Below, one piece after another: positions 31,571-34,176 of a stretch of 34,176 nucleotides of DNA. Source of the DNA: Proteobacteria bacterium ST_bin16. Lineage in GTDB: Bacteria > Pseudomonadota > Gammaproteobacteria > Burkholderiales > Nitrosomonadaceae. The notes under the pieces were generated by a model. That model was not told the DNA's origin. It saw only the letters and a program-made list of their open reading frames with translations, and ran no database searches. The stretch is taken from positions 1-34,176 of the forward strand of contig MSXT01000073.1 in NCBI GenBank assembly GCA_002083595.1. The letters are read 5' to 3'. Position 1 is the first letter of the stretch. Every line of letters starts with the position of its first letter. Position numbers and translations under genes: made by a program.

Positions 31571-32365
31571 TTACACCTGCGCTGCTTTTCTACGGCGTGC
31601 GGCGAAACCCGTTAACACTAAACCAGCCAGTAACATGGCATACGTTTCAGGTTCGGGAACCGGGGTTACTTCAAATCCCGCATACCGCACATTTTCCTGT
31701 GAATTATTGTAGAAACCAAACTGTCCGGAAGTGAATGATGTATCAACGACCGTAACGTTCCACAATTCGGTAGCACCCTGTTTTACAACGATATGAATTT
31801 CGCCTGGATTCACATTAAAATCAAGGTGGAAATTGTATAGCACATTGTCCGCCCACCCCTTGGAACTGGAGTGATTGGTAGCAAGAACTTCCATATCGCC
31901 AAAATTAGCCGTGTTCTCCCAGAACTCTTCCAATGACAAGTCTACGAGACCGTTACCTGTAGCACCATGAAATTCCTTAATGGTCATACCTTCCGCTGCG
32001 GTACGGCCAACATAGCCTTGCGCCGCTTGTTTCCAGTCAAACAAATAAAAATTACTCGAATTCTGGTAGCCAAAGACAAAACCCATGTAATCATCATCGC
32101 TTGTTGTCGTAACCTGCCATGAGCCATCGACTGAATAGCTGCTAAGATTCAGATTATTCAAATAGAAAGAAGGATCGGCATTAATGACTTGCTTAACTGC
32201 CGTATTGCCAGGCTCCAACACCCAGCTGCCAGCACCTTGCCCGCCTGGATAATTCAGCGTTAATGGTGTCCAGCTCGATAAATCGATCGGTGCAGCTTGC
32301 GTAGTAAGCGGGATTAACAAAAATAATCCGGCTGTTGCCAAGTAACGTAAATTTTTTTTCATCAT
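31571..32365 (-). CDS. PEP-CTERM protein with thrombospondin-C-terminal-like domain
   Basis: 264 aa from the first of two adjacent ATGs (32365 or 32362), with GAGGAA upstream. The signal peptide ends near TTQA. The body matches the pattern of the thrombospondin type C-terminal lectin-like domain: YMGFVFGYQNSSNFYLFDWK, then QAAQGYVGRTAAEGMTIKEF, GWADNVLYNFHLDF, and FGFYNNSQENVRYAGFEV. In animal thrombospondins the equivalent segment is GFVFGYQSSS-FYVVMWKQ and SQENIIWANL. The C-terminus is the exosortase sorting signal VPEPETYAMLLAGLVLTGF plus RRRK. The likely fate is export, exosortase cleavage and a place in the extracellular matrix, perhaps binding glycans or calcium. It has an extended -10 promoter and a strong terminator, so it is a stand-alone unit. 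Confidence 0.85.
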   Translation of the reverse strand: MMKKNLRYLATAGLFLLIPLTTQAAPIDLSSWTPLTLNYPGGQGAGSWVLEPGNTAVKQVINADPSFYLNNLNLSSYSVDGSWQVTTTSDDDYMGFVFGYQNSSNFYLFDWKQAAQGYVGRTAAEGMTIKEFHGATGNGLVDLSLEEFWENTANFGDMEVLATNHSSSKGWADNVLYNFHLDFNVNPGEIHIVVKQGATELWNVTVVDTSFTSGQFGFYNNSQENVRYAGFEVTPVPEPETYAMLLAGLVLTGFAARRRKAAQV

Positions 32366-32389
32366 GATAGGTTCCTCTAAAAAGTTTTT

Positions 32390-32398
32390 ATTATAACA
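32390..32398 (-). promoter_or_regulatory. Extended -10 promoter of the TSP-C-like PEP-CTERM gene
   Basis: On the minus strand this reads TGT-TATAAT, an extended -10 element, 25 nt before the ATG. The -35 is poor, as is common with extended -10 promoters. The leader would be about 18 nt and contains the ribosome site. Confidence 0.5.
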
Positions 32399-32599
32399 AG
32401 GCACTCCCTCATTAATAGTATCTTATTATTATCAATAATTTATCTTGCATTTTTCTGGTGTAAAATTAACTGTTGCCAGTTTCACCAGTTCCGATACTAA
32501 TACTTTCAGGTAATAAATTGAAGCAAAATTTACTGGCTTTCTGAGTCGCATCGCATAGAATGTGCCGGAAAAAATAGCACCTACACTTTCTACAGACGG

Positions 32600-32627
32600 C
32601 ACATGCGAGTGAACCTGCTCGCATGTG
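32600..32627. terminator. 10-bp stem-loop between metH and the PEP-CTERM gene
   Basis: CACATGCGAG (32600-32609) pairs perfectly with CTCGCATGTG (32618-32627), with an 8-nt loop, 13 nt past the metH stop on the minus strand. No T-run follows on the minus strand; a short TTT follows on the plus strand. It may end the metH transcript with Rho help. See the finding on a competing pairing. Confidence 0.45.
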
Positions 32628-32640
32628 TTTCTTACAAAAT

Positions 32641-34176
32641 TTACCGCTCGTACGCCAGCACCGGGGCCAGCCAGCGTTCGGCTTCCTCCAGCGCCCAACC
32701 CTTGCGCTGGGCGTAATCTTCCACCTGGTCTTTACCGATTTTTCCAACCGCGAAGAAAGTAGATTCCGGGTGCGCAAAATAGAAACCGGACACCGCCGCG
32801 GTCGGCACCATCGCGAAGGATTCGGTGATGATGATGCCGGTGTTCTCGGTGGCATTCAGCGTGGCAAACAACGGACCTTTTTCAGTATGATCCGGGCAGG
32901 CGGGATAACCCGGCGCGGGACGGATGCCACGGTATTCTTCGTTGATCAATTGTTCGTTGGTCAGTGTTTCGTCCTTGGCATAACCCCAGAATTCGCGCCG
33001 CACGCGCGCATGCATATGTTCGGCGAATGCTTCCGCCAGCCGGTCCGCCAGTGCCTTGAGCACAATCGCGCTGTAATCGTCATGCGCGTCCTCAAACACT
33101 TTGATCCGTTCGTCAATGCCGAACCCGGCGCCGACGGCAAATAGACCGATGGTATCCTTGATACCGGTTTCCTTCGGTGCAATAAAATCCGACAGGCAGC
33201 GATTCGGTTTTCCGGACGGTTTTTGATCCTGCTGCCGCAGGCAGTGGTAAGTCATGGCGATTTTGCTGCGCGACTGATCGGTATAGATTTCGATATCGTC
33301 GCCAACCGAATTGGCCGGGAACAAACCGATCACCGCGTTGGCGCTGAGCCATTTCTGCTCGACGATTTTCTTTAGCATCGTCTGCGCGTCGCGGAACAAC
33401 TGGCTGGCCGTTTCTCCAACCACTTCGTCGGTCAGGATATCCGGATACCGTCCGGCCAATTCCCAAGCCTGAAAGAACGGTGTCCAGTCGATATACGGTA
33501 CGATTTTTTCCAGCGGGTAATTGTTCAATGTGCGCACACCGATCAGTTCGGGTTGATACGGCTGGTAATTACTCCAGTCGGTTTTGTACGCATTGGCGCG
33601 CGCTTCGGCAAGCGCCAGCAGTTTCGCTGGGCCTTTTTTGTTCTTGTGCTGCGCGCGTACTTTCTCGTACTCCTCCTTAATTTCCTGGATATAACCCGCT
33701 TGCAAATCCTGCGATAGCAGATTGCTGCACACGCCTACCGCGCGGCTGGCGTCGGGCACCCACACGGTCGGGCCGTCGTAATGCGGGGCAATTTTGACGG
33801 CGGTATGCACCCGCGACGTGGTCGCGCCACCGATCAGCAACGGAATAGTGAATCCTTCGCGTTGCATTTCCTTGGCCACATGCGCCATTTCCTCCAGCGA
33901 AGGCGTAATCAAACCGGATAAACCGATGATATCGGCTTTCTCGCGCTTGGCCATGTCGAGAATTTGCGCGCTCGGCACCATCACGCCCATGTTGATCACT
34001 TCGTAGTTATTACATTGCAGTACCACGGTGACGATGTTCTTGCCGATGTCATGCACGTCGCCCTTGACGGTCGCCATCAGTATCTTGCCCTTGGGCTTGT
34101 TGTCGCCGGAGCGCAGCTTCTCCGCTTCAATGTACGGGATCAAATGCGCCACCGCCTGCTTCATCACGCGCGCCGA
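32641..34176 (-). CDS. metH: Cobalamin-dependent methionine synthase, C-terminal part (runs off the window)
   Basis: About 511 residues up to the natural stop; the frame is open through the right edge, so the N-terminal homocysteine and folate domains lie outside. Full MetH is about 1200 aa. The enzyme moves the methyl group of methyltetrahydrofolate to homocysteine through methylcobalamin. The B12-binding domain is visible with the DVHDIGKNIV motif, whose His ligates cobalt, followed by GVMVPSAQIL and LIGGATTSRVHTAVKI. The activation domain follows, with the SAM-binding RPAPGYPACPDHTEK. The gene ends normally at a TAA (32641-32643). No riboswitch can be assessed, since its start is outside. 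Confidence 0.97.
   Translation of the reverse strand, partial: SARVMKQAVAHLIPYIEAEKLRSGDNKPKGKILMATVKGDVHDIGKNIVTVVLQCNNYEVINMGVMVPSAQILDMAKREKADIIGLSGLITPSLEEMAHVAKEMQREGFTIPLLIGGATTSRVHTAVKIAPHYDGPTVWVPDASRAVGVCSNLLSQDLQAGYIQEIKEEYEKVRAQHKNKKGPAKLLALAEARANAYKTDWSNYQPYQPELIGVRTLNNYPLEKIVPYIDWTPFFQAWELAGRYPDILTDEVVGETASQLFRDAQTMLKKIVEQKWLSANAVIGLFPANSVGDDIEIYTDQSRSKIAMTYHCLRQQDQKPSGKPNRCLSDFIAPKETGIKDTIGLFAVGAGFGIDERIKVFEDAHDDYSAIVLKALADRLAEAFAEHMHARVRREFWGYAKDETLTNEQLINEEYRGIRPAPGYPACPDHTEKGPLFATLNATENTGIIITESFAMVPTAAVSGFYFAHPESTFFAVGKIGKDQVEDYAQRKGWALEEAERWLAPVLAYER

Noticed and set aside
1..34176. CRISPR arrays, tRNA or rRNA genes, insertion sequences
   Set aside because: No regularly spaced direct repeats, tRNA cloverleaf, rRNA stretch or complete transposase was seen on either strand.

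Overview
The window looks like chromosome from a betaproteobacterium, most likely a Nitrosomonas-type (Nitrosomonadales) organism. The basis is the housekeeping block leuS-lptE-holA, cobalamin-dependent metH, two PEP-CTERM proteins with the VPEPExYAMLLAGL tail, an MCP ending in an xWxxF pentapeptide, and overall protein style. No ammonia-oxidation gene is present, so the genus is an inference.

Left half (about 1-18,350): a divergently read membrane protein (98-1111, minus) faces a compact plus-strand block of six genes (1562-18334). In order these are two paralogous trypsin-fold serine proteases without signal peptides (287 and 518 aa), a 1132-aa beta-rich protein that I read as DUF6603-like, and three large proteins with no fold I can name (1104, 1876 and 635 aa). 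Four of the five junctions are short or overlapping: 65 nt, an 11-nt overlap, a 1-nt overlap, 44 nt and 2 nt. A strong sigma70-type promoter (TTGACA-17-TATATT) lies about 340 nt upstream of the first gene, and a hairpin follows the last stop codon. This block is the best candidate for an undescribed system. From memory the large proteins belong to conserved but uncharacterised bacterial families. The set contains proteases, a coiled coil and one membrane hairpin, but no visible nucleotide-binding enzyme, secretion apparatus or RHS/VgrG toxin signature. A protease-matured, membrane-associated assembly is my hypothesis, not a demonstrated function.

Middle (18,350-24,620): a small FecR-domain protein without sigma factor or TonB receptor next to it; a PEP-CTERM protein with a beta-propeller-like body; a D,D-carboxypeptidase (PBP5/6 type) with a C-terminal SPOR domain; and a cheW-MCP pair on the minus strand.

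Right (24,620-34,176): a VOC/glyoxalase-fold protein converging on an M48 metalloprotease lipoprotein, dodecin, the leuS-lptE-holA operon, a 59-aa glycine-rich lipoprotein, a PEP-CTERM protein whose body resembles the thrombospondin C-terminal domain, and the C-terminal part of metH running off the right edge. This half is mostly ordinary housekeeping and envelope content. Its oddities are small: candidate upstream ORFs, alternative hairpins and an antisense terminator.
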